NCBI GenBank assembly: GCA_958496175.1
Contig: OY292275.1
Span: 40,439,701-40,503,700, forward strand
Direction: 5' to 3'
From: Sisyra terminalis
Lineage: Eukaryota > Arthropoda > Insecta > Neuroptera > Sisyridae
DNA: 64,000 bases
A program made the translations under genes and the position numbers. Below are positions 24,401-35,067 of the stretch, one piece after another. The first letter of the stretch is position 1. Every line of letters begins with the position of its first letter. A model generated the notes under the pieces. The model saw only the letters and a list, made by a program, of their open reading frames with translations. It was not told the origin of the DNA and did not search any database.

Positions 24401-27400
24401 TAATATTGACGTCAATTAGCCCACTAGTATTTTAAAAAGCTACCCTGTCTACAAGGAACAACTAATTGTGGATAATTGAACGAAATTTTATAATTATTTA
24501 GGTTGTAATTATCTTTTTTTATTACCCTTTTCATTTAATCTAGATCTCGGGGACGTCCTGTATAAACGACGACGATAAAAATTATTAAACATGGACTTCA
24601 GCATTGGTTTAGTAACGAAACATTAACGTCATATTTAGATGCGAATGACCTTATAGTGAAACATCTAATTTTTTACATTTCGATTGTGAATAAAGCGAAG
24701 ATATGACTAAGCAATTGGCTCAAACAAAAAAAAATCGATATGAATTACAAAAATGGAAATATTTTCAAGTTATAAATACAATCGTTGCATCTTGCTTTTG
24801 GTTATAAATAATATTGAAATCGCATGTACATATTTTGATAAACGTTCTGACGAGGACATACGATTACATTCCATCATGTGATCCATGTCTAGTCCATTAG
24901 TCTCATTCATAACTTTCTCTGTAGTGATGTCATGTGTATTTTAAATTTCCATCAGCTGATTTTATACTACACATATGAGTATTCCGCTCTAGTTTTGAGA
25001 TAAAATTAAACAACAATAAACATTAATTGTATCATAAAGATTCATTTTCGTGTTAATATTCCCGTTTTGAACAACCGCTTAACTTTCGAAAAATAATTCG
25101 TTCTAATGCTATACATTATAAAGTTTGTATAGTACAACGTAAAATCCACCATAACAATGGTCTTCATTCAAATTGCATAATGCCAAAACGAAAAGAGCTT
25201 TTGTGTACGAAAAAGAAAATATTCTGATGTGAATTTCTCATGCAATATTTATTCTCCCTCCGTCAAATGATTAATCGATATTTGCAACGTAATTTTATAT
25301 CACACAGATATTCTTGTAAAATATAAATAAAAATTGTTGAATTAAAACCTCAAATATATCATATTTCTTACAGTAAATCATTTTTTTTTCAATAACTTAA
25401 TACTCAATAAACAAATAATAAATAAATCAAATATCTATAAAAATAATCTATTTAGGAAATGTAGTATTTAAGTTAAGGATAAACTCAAGTATATGATCAT
25501 ATAGATATTATTATAGACAATAGGTCATTATTTGCATTATCGTAAATTATCACGTTATTAAATAACTTGAATTTAAATTATCGTAAATTTATGTTAGTCA
25601 TATTTCCAAATGTATCTAATGAAGTGCAATAAGGCTTCATTCACATTCCTTGAAATGCAAGTTATTAAGTATATAAATAAATGAATGATGTAATAAAATA
25701 TTTATTCAATGCTTGCGGCTGTAAATATTTTCTTAACTATTATTACTTATTTTGTATTATTTTTAATGGTAAACCTAATGCTAAAAGTAATTAAGAAGTT
25801 TTTTGGCCCAAAAAAATGTTTATTAACTCTTATATATATATAAACAGGTATATATATATATATATATATACTTATTTTATTTATAGCCAGTTTTTCTTGC
25901 TTTGGTCATCATACTTTTCTTAACTAATGTCTTGCTATATATGCTTAAGAAATTTTTCAACGACAAAAAGCTCATTATTTTGACAAAAGAAAAAAACTTA
26001 TACAAGTGACTGTTATGAAAATTGTTTCTTATTCTTCTTTTTACATTGTTGAAAAAGTAACATGAGTATGACCAATAAATCAAGTGCCAATAATATTCTG
26101 TTCTCACGTATAGTTGGTGTTTTTTATAATTTATTAACATTAGAGTGTTAATGTTTTATAGTAGGTATACGGAAGTTCATCAAATATTTTCGCAAGTATA
26201 TGCAATCGTGCCAAATAAGTCAACACATGTTTATATACTGGTAGTATTTATACTAGTAATTTTAAATTGGGTTTTTATTCCATTTGAAAATTGGACTAAC
26301 TAGAAGTCAGTTTTGTTTTTTTATTGTAATAAGTTATTATCCACTGAACTTATGTCTCATGTTGTTATGATTCGTTAAGCTTGGTTTATTCGTGTGCTTC
26401 TAAAAGTATGTAATTACTGAATGATACTATTTTTTTTAAAAAGTTGCATAAACAAAATTAAAATTCTTTCAACTGTGGATAGTATCTTGGCAACTTTAGT
26501 TGTTGGCAAATGTTTTTCACGAACAATAAATAAACGTAAGTACAAAAGAAAAAACAACTACAAAATGTAATGAAATTTGATTAAAAAGTATATAGGTACA
26601 AACAATAACACCAGTAACTAGTTGTATGGTAAACCATTGGAAATAAGGCGTTAAAATTCAATTTAATTAGGTTCTTGTCCAATATACAATACCTCTTGAA
26701 TACCTCTCAAGTACATTTGGAATTCGCGAAATTCAAAATACACGATGATTATTGTGGTTCTGTCGTGTTCTGTTTTGTCCGATCACGGTTCAAAATATGC
26801 GGAATAATACATCAATATTTAGAATTTTGAGGATAATTTTTAATTTCTGGGGGCTTTGATTGGAAGATATTACTATAGTAAACGAAAATTGAGTACAAAA
26901 ACTTTATATCAGTTTCTTAAGTGAATCAAGAAAAAAGTATGGAAGGTGTTGTTTGGTAACAGTGGCTCCGGAATTAGAATCCGTTCAATTATTCTATATA
27001 AGTAAGAATTTATTTATTTTTTTCACCAGATAAACACTATTACAGATTTTTAATTTTAGGAAATAAAATTTAGGAAAAAGTTCAAATTTTTTTGAGATAT
27101 ATTGATTCATAAAATATGATAATTATCAATAAAAAAAATAGTTAATTAGGGTCTACAAAATAATAATTAGACCAAAATGCTAAGATCCAACTTGTCATAA
27201 TTGTAAACTTAGTCGTTAGATTTATTTCATTTTGGTATCTTATTGTAAGGTCAACCTTTATTTTTTACATTTCTGACATTTATATTTTTAAGATATAATC
27301 GATAATACGAACATCAAAACTCGCTTGTCTATAGTCCGGGTATTTTGTAACATTTATTTTATTTGTCAGCATACCTGATAGACGTAGGTCTACATCACTA

Positions 27401-30400
27401 CGTATCAATTCAGTCAATCGATTTACTACGTGAAAAATAACTATACCTTAATGGAGACAGCTTTATAAAATATATGTAGAGTATACATACTAAGTTTATA
27501 AATATTTGTCCCTAATTAATTTTATTTTTGACAATTTCTAAATGCGCATAAGGACATAGTTTTTTAGTTGTTTTGAAAAAAAATCGTGATTTTTACGCCA
27601 AATTTTCCTCGTTAAAAAGATATTTTTAAAAAAAAATCTGAAAATAAAAAAAATAGGTGAAATTATCTCCCGGTTTTTAATGCAGACGACACATGTGCAA
27701 CCGGCAAAAGGAGACAAGACAGTCCCGGCCGATAACGAAGCCATGCGAATCACGTGGGCAAAATAACGAAACCGCCAAACCATTATTGTAACAAACATAA
27801 CGACGAACGACGCCCGATTTTCTATATATACAAACATCTGTATCGACGCTTTTCAATGTGTATGTGGGTGCGTCGTCTGGACTACGTGCTAAAGGACGTC
27901 GCGTCCGCGCACGACGCATTTGTCCTGGTTATTCCCGACTCGTCCTCCCACCGCGTCTCGCCATCCCGTCCACATCCTTGTTCTACTTCACTTCCTCCAA
28001 TTTATAACGATACTACACACCACCATCGCCGTGTTCTCGTTCTTTAACTTCACGCTAATGATGTTATATATGAGTACTACAAGGGCGTATTATAAAACAA
28101 CTGTACTACTAGAAAACTAGAAGCATTGACACGAAGAAAACGAAAAAAAAAACCTTTTTTCGCGTACTATTAAAGATACGTTCTCTATTCATTTTTTTCT
28201 AATAATTTCTCCCTTCACATTCATTGACAGAATTTTACTAATGATTCAAATTAATAGTAACATAGTTGAATGGTTTGAAACTTTACAAACTATATTTAAA
28301 AAAAACATAAAAAAATCCAAAATTTCGTCATAGAATTTAAAAAAGGAATTAATTATTTTCTTTTGAATAATAATTAACATGTTTTTTTAAAAACAGCTTT
28401 TAATAAATACTCTTTAAAATCCCTATCCTGCTATTCTCGGTTGTAAAATTCCGGATCAAAACAATGAAGACTCTTAGGTGTGTAACAACACTAGAAATAA
28501 TAAGGCATTCGACCCGGATTCATTGGCATATCGACCGGAGATCCTACTACTATACGCTATTAAGTGAATGCATGTATTTTTGTTACCCTAAATAATACAT
28601 AGGAAGTTCACCTACTAGTAGTAGCGTTCTGATTAAGGTTGACATTAAGTGAACCAGTGAACTATTGATTCGAATCCAGTGATAATAAGTTGTTTTTTTT
28701 TCATAATTTACTATATAATTGTACACTAGATCTAGAGTCCTCAAAGACAGTAGTAAAAAAGCGAATTCGAATTTAGTAAAAAAATACTTTAGCATTCCAA
28801 GTACATGTTTATCTTTCACAGTGCAATTTTTAAGAATCACCCTTCTTTACTGTTATTTAGGCAATAATCGGTAAACAAAAGTAAAATTTAAAATAATTTT
28901 CAACCCTTAACAAATATTTTGTTTCTAGCTAATAAATTTAAAAATGATAACATTAAAATTAAATTAATACATCATTTATACTGCAGAAATTCTTTAGAAT
29001 TTACTATCAATAAAATTTATAAGGTAATTTACGATTATTGGATATAATTATGGTTTATTATCAAAAGAACATAGGCATCTTTATGTTGTAAAAAAGGTAA
29101 ATTCGTTTATAATAATATTAAAGAAATTGAAAATATTTAATCGGAAGGTTACTGTTAAATCGTTACAATAATTTTATGATTGATTTAAGGAAAGTTTTCG
29201 ACAAAACCAAACAAATAAATTTTGGACAGATTATTTAAAACATTTGATGCAAGAAAGAAGGATAAAAATTCATAACAAAAAAGCCTAAACTGGAAGTCCC
29301 AATTCATCTTATTCTAATTTTCATAAGGAATCATATATGGAATTACGTATATAATACGTAATATAATATATGAATATCAATTTTTTTCCCTCTAATATTA
29401 ATAAAAAAAAATGCGTTTTATATACCAAATTTCACAAGGGGTTCGTAAAGGTAAAAAAGATACTAAAATCATCGTTATATTCGAACTTTTAATTATATTC
29501 ATAAGAACAAAAAAAAAAAAAAAAACGTTTCTCTTTCTATTTCCTCAATGTTTAAGAAATCGAATGAGTCTTTTAAATAACTGCTGTATACTACAACTGT
29601 GAACATATCAAATGCACATAGTTCATTGTCGTATCAACCTTGAAGAATCGCTCTGCGAAAATTTAGACGTAATAACTTAAAACAAGCGTTTGCATGTGCA
29701 TACCTACATAAATTAATGAAAAACAACGATTGTTTTCGGTAACCATTCTTAAACTTCCCATAAATAATATCTGAAATTGATAAATCGTTAGTTTTTACGA
29801 TCGTCATCCATTTCTTGTCCTTTTATAAAACCAAAATTATTTCTTAGACATCGAAAAGGAAGTTTTTAAAATATAGCAAGGGGACATCATAGCATAACAA
29901 ATAAAATATTACACAAAACATTAAAAACCTGTCCAACTACAATGATGAATTTGAAACCAGGTGTTTCTAAAAACGAGATTCGCGTATTCAATTTCTATTA
30001 ACAAGAGGGTTCCAGTAAAATGGGCAAAGCTTTATACGTCGTAAGGTAGGTCACTTTTCTAGGTCGGGGTACAGTCAGCCATCTTTGTTTCGAGTAAATC
30101 GATTGCATAAAATCGTGCAAGAGAATAAAAATAAGACGCAAAATATTACTACGACGTTAAATAATTGAAAATAAACTAAGATTATCGATAAAGTTTTTTT
30201 TAACTTGACATAGTTGACTAGAATCTAATACATTATGGAAATTTCAGGGAAATGGTTCAATGTTAAAGTTAGACCTTTCTCATTCTCTATAAATAATTAT
30301 AGAGCATTTAATGGCATAAATAAATAATAATCTCTTCTACTACAATGACTCTGATTATTACATGTGTGAACTATATTCGAAAATCGGTTACAATTCTACG

Positions 30401-33289
30401 AGACAGATATACGAGAATAAAGGGGCTGTTATAAGTTGAGTGTCGTTGCCATGACGACCGACACTACTGTCATCATATATGACGTCACCAGGGTTAGAAA
30501 AGCCCCGGAAAATCGATAACGGGTGTGTACTATAAAATACCACATGATTAGTATCCCTGAATAATAAAAACGGTCTCGGGCGACTATATTCTTATAAAAT
30601 TCAATTCCTACTTCCGTTCGTCTAATGTTCTCTTAGCATAAAATCTGTAACTTACTTTGCTGAGCTTTTCGCCTTCATGATGTGGTAGTAACGTGCGTAA
30701 AGATTGGAAACCGGCATTGATACTTTGCATTCGTCGCCTTTCATTACTGTTGGCTATTTCTCGACGAATTCGTTTTTCAGCCTCCATGTTATTGCCCGTT
30801 GGAGTGGGCTCGTCGTCCGACTTGGAGCTAAAAAATATTATTTATAATGTATATTGTACTGAAAACGCAACTCTTTATATTATATGAACTTGACCCTGAA
30901 ACGTAATTACTCATTAAGTCAATAAACTTAGACGGGAAAAATAAGACGTTTCTAAAAATATCTATCGTAATAGTAAAACGCTCAATTATGTTCACATGTG
31001 TTTAAAAATATGCAGCAACATATGTCCATATTTATTAAAGAAAATTTTATCAATTACAAATCTGATATTAAAAAAAATACTTATAGCTTACTCTCTCGAA
31101 ATATTAATCCGTCTTAATTTAAAAAATAAACAAGGAATAACGTTATGATAATTATATAATTTTTTTCACAGAGAATAAATGTATATTTACAGGAATAAGC
31201 ATTCGTGGATGGATTGGTTAAAGTTACTAAATCAAAAAGGTTTACATAAAAAACATGTTCCTTAGAACTTTGTTTTAGTAACATATTTTAAGCGTATCTT
31301 TGATTTAAATACTGACTTTATCAATTGTAATAGAATTTGGCTTATAAAAGAGGAATAGACTCCCATAATTTACGTAAGACAAATTTTCCTTTGACCTCCT
31401 TTGTTATCTTTCAAAAGTAAAACGATTTTTAAAAATCATTAAATTTTAAACTCAAAAATATTCGCATAAAATAGGGTTCAACCAAAGCAGAAGGTCACAT
31501 TTTGGCCGAAACCGATTGCTCGAGGATAACCGTAAGTTTCAGTCGAAGTCTAAAGTATCCTAATTTTGCTAAGTTTAAACAAAAATATCGAAACAATTTA
31601 GATAGAATCAATAATAAAATTACTAAAAACTTGTGATGTAGAGAAGTTACATCCAGGATGTCCATTTTTTTCTGGAACACAATTTCCCTACCTTTCCAGA
31701 AATTTTTTATTTATTTGGCTTTATTTATAAAAACCTTGTCTTTAATTATTTGTTTTAAAAAATCGCGAAAAAAATTCAAACAACCATATGATTTTTAAAC
31801 CATATACGTTTCACGTATTTATTAAATTCTTTACATTGTAGGGTATGCTTACTTACAATGACATGTACCTTTTCTCCCACCAATCAAACTTAAAAGTTAA
31901 AATTTCCAAAAATTTTTATCAAATTCTCAGATTTCCCAACCCAATGAAATTCCCTGATTTTACAGATTTCCCAAACCGCTGGACACCCTGACCTCATATA
32001 CAGCAAAAATAAAATCGCCACTGCGGGATCAAAGATCAAAGCCCTATCAAATTTTCAATCATAAAGTCGTCAACGGAAAATAGAACTATAGTAGTGATAG
32101 TAACAATCCTCCATTACTACCTTCTCAATTAACGTGAGAAAATTCACACGCGTTCGTACAAGATCATCTTGATTGGTGTTTAAAAGGCATCTTCGGATAG
32201 TTTTTGATCGAAGTCTCAGGTGATTTTTAAGCTGAAACCAAAACTTCGGGTGGACCTTTAGATGAAGTTTTTCCAGACTGTTCCTTACATAAGAAAATTA
32301 TGACCCCTCCTTAAAATGTCTTACGTAATTTATGGAAGACAATTTATTTTCTTTTCTTTAACCACTTTTACCAATATACCGACAAAAGAATCAATTGAAA
32401 AATTTAAAATATTTTCAAATACTCAATAATCAAAATATTCAAATTTCCTGAGGCAAAGGCGGGTATTTTCGAATTAGAAAACAAATGAATACGGCATTTC
32501 AAACAAAAACATGCTTTCATAGTTTAAAGTTTTAAAGAAACCCGATGATCTTATTTATATGTATATTAATATATTAAAATTAAAAAGCTAGATATGATTT
32601 AAAAGCAAGAACATTTTTGAAAAAGGTGTTAAAATAAAACAGGTATTTTTTTAAGTTTTAAAAGACAAGTTATTAAATTGTGCCCGCAAATAATACAAAT
32701 TAAAACCAATGTAAGTAAACGCATGTAGAAATAAATGCTGAAAATAAAAGCCGAAAATCGTATCAAAAACGGTTGTATTTATGGAAAAGTAACGTAAAAT
32801 AAATGAAATAGTGGTTCTAAAGCGATTAAAACCATGAGTCATATTTGAGACGAATATGCGTAGGTAAAAAAAACCCGATCAGGTTAAAAGATAAAGCATG
32901 TTGGGCATTTAACCGGCTCATGGGTCCAGAAAATAGTTATGGTAAATCTGTCAACACACCCTGCACTGTCGCAAAATGGCGTGATAACAGCTGAACTCAT
33001 TCGTCGCCGGTACTTTCATTCACATACACAAATAGCGGATAAGGAAAATTTCAAATAAATAACATAATCAAGTTAGTTGGTAAATATGCATTTCGAACTG
33101 ATATCAGTTAATCACTATTTATTGTAATTACAAATGCAATACAAATCTCAAATAAGCCCATGTGCCAGTAACGCAAGAATATTTTACACACAACACAGAT
33201 GAGCGTAGAGGCGCAACTTACTTGTGATAATCTGGGTTTTCTTCTTTTTCAACTTTAAAACCTTCACAACTATTATTAAATATAGACAT
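18748..33289 (-). CDS. crp: Transcription factor AP-4 (bHLH-leucine zipper)
   Basis: Three coding exons on the minus strand: 33289-33222, 30827-30656 and 19656-18748. GT-AG junctions and phases agree and give 382 residues. The protein is the animal AP-4 factor (TFAP4; cropped in Drosophila), a nuclear homodimeric regulator that binds CAGCTG E-boxes. Exon 2 holds the basic region and helix 1 (ERRRMQSINAGFQSLRTLLP, residues 52-71). Exon 3 opens with helix 2 and the first zipper (AAILQQTAEYIYSLEQEKTR, 81-100). A basic PPKKRK (121-126) may be a nuclear signal. The family-conserved SSDEGIGS is at about 136-143, and a second leucine-zipper-like helix spans about 158-193. The tail is Pro/Ser/Gln-rich. 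The start is the first ATG of an exon with good junctions. An upstream noncoding exon is possible. Introns are 2.4 and 11.0 kb. Gene family certain, Drosophila symbol by homology. Confidence 0.93.
21279..21412 (+). repeat. Dispersed repeat family, copy A
   Basis: The copy begins with the hairpin GTTTAC-AAAA-GTAAAC and continues with AACAAAAGTTCAAACAAATG. It then has CATATTTCGATTGCC and GTGGTCATCAAGTAGCTATG, and ends where a long (TA)n begins. The same order of blocks is seen at 50491-50600 and 58210-58430. It lies in the long AP-4 intron. Confidence 0.55.
21417..21485. repeat. (TA)n microsatellite
   Basis: 69 bp of uninterrupted AT dinucleotides in the AP-4 intron, directly abutting a dispersed repeat copy. 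The apparent 66- and 68-codon YI-repeat frames here are artefacts of the microsatellite. Confidence 0.95.
21749..21805 (+). repeat. Second copy of the SINE-like body
   Basis: TTTACAGATTTTTATTAACG followed by CTAGAGCCGC and TTAGCAGTTATAAA matches the segment at about 7854-7905 almost base for base. It supports a dispersed element shared between the intergenic region and this intron. No promoter boxes are seen in this copy. Confidence 0.5.
22595..22800 (+). mobile_element. Helitron 5'-end-like segment
   Basis: CAAACTCCTCCGAAATGGCT and GGACCGATCTTTATGAAATT, followed by TATATTTGGTAGGTATGTGA, closely match a block I recall near the 5' end of many insect Helitrons. TCTATAACTACC at 22595 could be the 5' terminus (Helitrons start with TC). 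No helicase is seen nearby, so this is a fragment or a non-autonomous copy in the AP-4 intron. Confidence 0.5.
22850..23740. mobile_element. Possible LTR-retroelement debris
   Basis: This stretch is clearly GC-richer than the surrounding intron. On the minus strand GGAGGGGGGCTAAATGTTAG near 22900-22880 looks like a polypurine tract followed by an LTR beginning TGTTA. Higher-coordinate sequence has a roughly 50-codon open reading without a clear family match. No matching second LTR was found and no pol motif is readable, so this is only a candidate. Confidence 0.25.
24407..24416. promoter_or_regulatory. Palindromic CRE-like site
   Basis: TTGACGTCAA is a full palindrome including the 8-bp CRE consensus TGACGTCA, inside the long AP-4 intron. 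Other exact CREs lie at 16604-16611 and 30480-30487. Binding is not shown. Confidence 0.25.
25830..25870. repeat. Interrupted (TA)n microsatellite
   Basis: Two TA runs separated by AACAGG, in the AP-4 intron. Confidence 0.9.
27660..28050. promoter_or_regulatory. GC/CpG-rich island in the AP-4 intron
   Basis: About 390 bp rich in CG dinucleotides (GACGTCGCGTCCGCGCACGA near 27895) in otherwise strongly AT-rich intron. It contains one CACGTG E-box at 27751-27756. Overlapping frames on both strands (97, 99 and 80 codons) have low-complexity His/Ser/Pro or Arg content and no domain. I read the island as an enhancer or an alternative promoter/noncoding first exon of AP-4 rather than a coding exon. 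This is inference from composition and position. Confidence 0.35.
30480..30487. promoter_or_regulatory. Consensus CRE (TGACGTCA)
   Basis: Perfect 8-bp CRE in the AP-4 intron, 169 bp 3' of the exon 2 donor. It sits in a small GC-richer patch that also contains TGCCATGACGACCG. A CREB/ATF site is plausible but untested. Confidence 0.3.
31363..32335. mobile_element. Inverted-repeat-bounded segment in AP-4 intron 1
   Basis: CCATAATTTACGTAAGACA at 31363-31381 and TGTCTTACGTAATTTATGG at 32317-32335 are reverse complements at 18 of 19 bases, bounding about 970 bp. Inside, minus-strand CAGGGTGTCCAGCGGTTTGG starts at 31990 and looks like the end of another hAT-like element, with the CCCTGATTTT / TTTCCCAA iterations typical of such ends. 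No transposase is visible. It could be one MITE with another nested in it. Confidence 0.35.
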
Positions 33290-33700
33290 AATCACATAAA
33301 ACGCACTAGTTTTTATTGTTTATTTCGATTTTTTACGTTTATTATCAAAAATGACACATATAAAACACGAAATCTACTAGCCTAGATGCGAATACGCGGG
33401 ACGGGCACACGTAAAGCCTCACAGCGGTTTTCTGATGGCGGGAAACAGCTGAGGTCTGAGTGACGCCGTGCAATGTATCACTACGCCACAGTACTTCAGC
33501 AAATTTCTCACTTCAACCCTACAAATTCATAAAAGCATCATTTCTCCAATTTCCTAAATATCAAAAATAACAAAATTTTCCAGTTGTCCATGAAAATTTT
33601 CAAGAAAATTGTAAATGTTTAAATTGGACTAGATTATGGCGCGGATGGATGGACGTGTAACGATTTAGTAGCGTCTGCCAGCTGGTACAATTGCCCCGCC
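33290..33700 (-). promoter_or_regulatory. AP-4 upstream region with CAGCTG E-boxes
   Basis: The first 400 bp upstream of the AP-4 ATG are less AT-rich than average. They contain CAGCTG, the AP-4 recognition sequence, at 33446-33451 and 33679-33684. A third site is in intron 1 at 32988-32993. This suggests a core promoter and possible autoregulation. No TATA box is obvious. Confidence 0.4.
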
Positions 33701-35067
33701 CATTATAAATACAAACCGTGAAACGACTCTCATACACATTTCACTGTACGGCATTCTTTTAATTATACGCAACTATTTTCTGTAGACGGCGCTAGCGTAC
33801 AACTAACAAAATGGCCTAAGGTGCGATTTAAATAAAGGCGCCAAACACAAGTTATGAATGAAAATAAGTGTCACGATAATCCGCGCCGCTTATTTACGAA
33901 TTGTCTCTCCCCCCCATTAAGAGACCACAACCAATTACTATTAAAACTACTACGTTTGTAAAAAAATATCAATGGTTTTAAATTATTTTCAATATCATTC
34001 ACCACTTCATAGTTTAATAAATCATTTCATATTCAAATTTCAAACTATTGCTTTTTTACAAGTATTCAATATACATAATATTTCTAATAAAAGTTACAAA
34101 TATAACTAATATTTGAATTGAAAATAGAAAAATCAAATAAAATTTAAAAAAAATACAAATTCATTTACGATTTTTCATACTTTTTAAACTTATTATTCTC
34201 TTAATAGTTCATGTCTTAAATTTACCTCAAAATAATAATGCCAATGATTTTAATAAATGTTCTACTAAAGTATTTGATATAAATTTTATAAACTCTATCA
34301 CTTAAAATTTAATTCTAAATTTATTCACTTTAATTTTGACCATAATTTGCAAATAGTAAAATCAAATATAAGATAAATTCTGATCAAATTTATAAAGATA
34401 TACTTCGAAACGAAATTGTTAACTTTAACTTTGTGTTTTAATATATCGATACACCTACTTTTATTCTTTGAATTTACAATATCGTTAAGTTTTTGGAAAT
34501 TTTAATACGAAAATATTTATATTTTCAATTGAAATGAATTTTCAGTCGATAAGTACTAAGAACATCTTATTAAAAATTAATTTAGATTCATTGCTTTTCA
34601 TTTTTTGTTTACACAAATTTTGGTACAGTGCACTTTTTTTAGATTAAAAATAGCAAGAAATAATAAATCAATTAAAATTAAATTATGACACAGTAATATA
34701 CTTACAGAAAACTTAAGTTTTACATAAAAATAATGTGTAACTTAAAAACTAAATTGTATCATTTTAAAAAGATTGTTTTAGTAAAAATAAAATTTAAATG
34801 CTCCTTAAAATTTAATACGCTTTTTATATTTGTATAAATTGTTATCATTTTCTCAATCTCAAACTTGAAAATGTAAATCCTTGTAATAATATTTTGATTT
34901 GATCAGATAGAGACCATATTTGAGTAACGTGTATTTCGTTTATTTTTATTATAAATTAAATCTTATCAAATAAATCACTTTATAGTTATAAAAGGCTAAA
35001 TCGTAACTTTACGTATGATTCTATATTCAATGGCAGTTAAAATAAAAAATAAAAATAAAAGCCAAAA
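33701..35067. other. Intergenic between AP-4 and Sfmbt
   Basis: AT-rich spacer with no open frame of interest. It should contain the AP-4 upstream region at its right side of the AP-4 start and the Sfmbt 3' UTR at its far side. A minus-strand AATAAA near 34940, about 130 bases past the Sfmbt stop, is a candidate poly(A) signal. Confidence 0.5.

Noticed and set aside
27538..28120. Overlapping 99-, 80-, 97- and 66-codon frames in the GC-rich island
   Set aside because: Frames overlap on both strands because GC-rich DNA has few stops. No domain is readable, so I treat the island as regulatory.
28600..28690. tRNA-like stretch with GATTCGAATCC
   Set aside because: The B-box-like sequence is good but no convincing A box or cloverleaf could be made.
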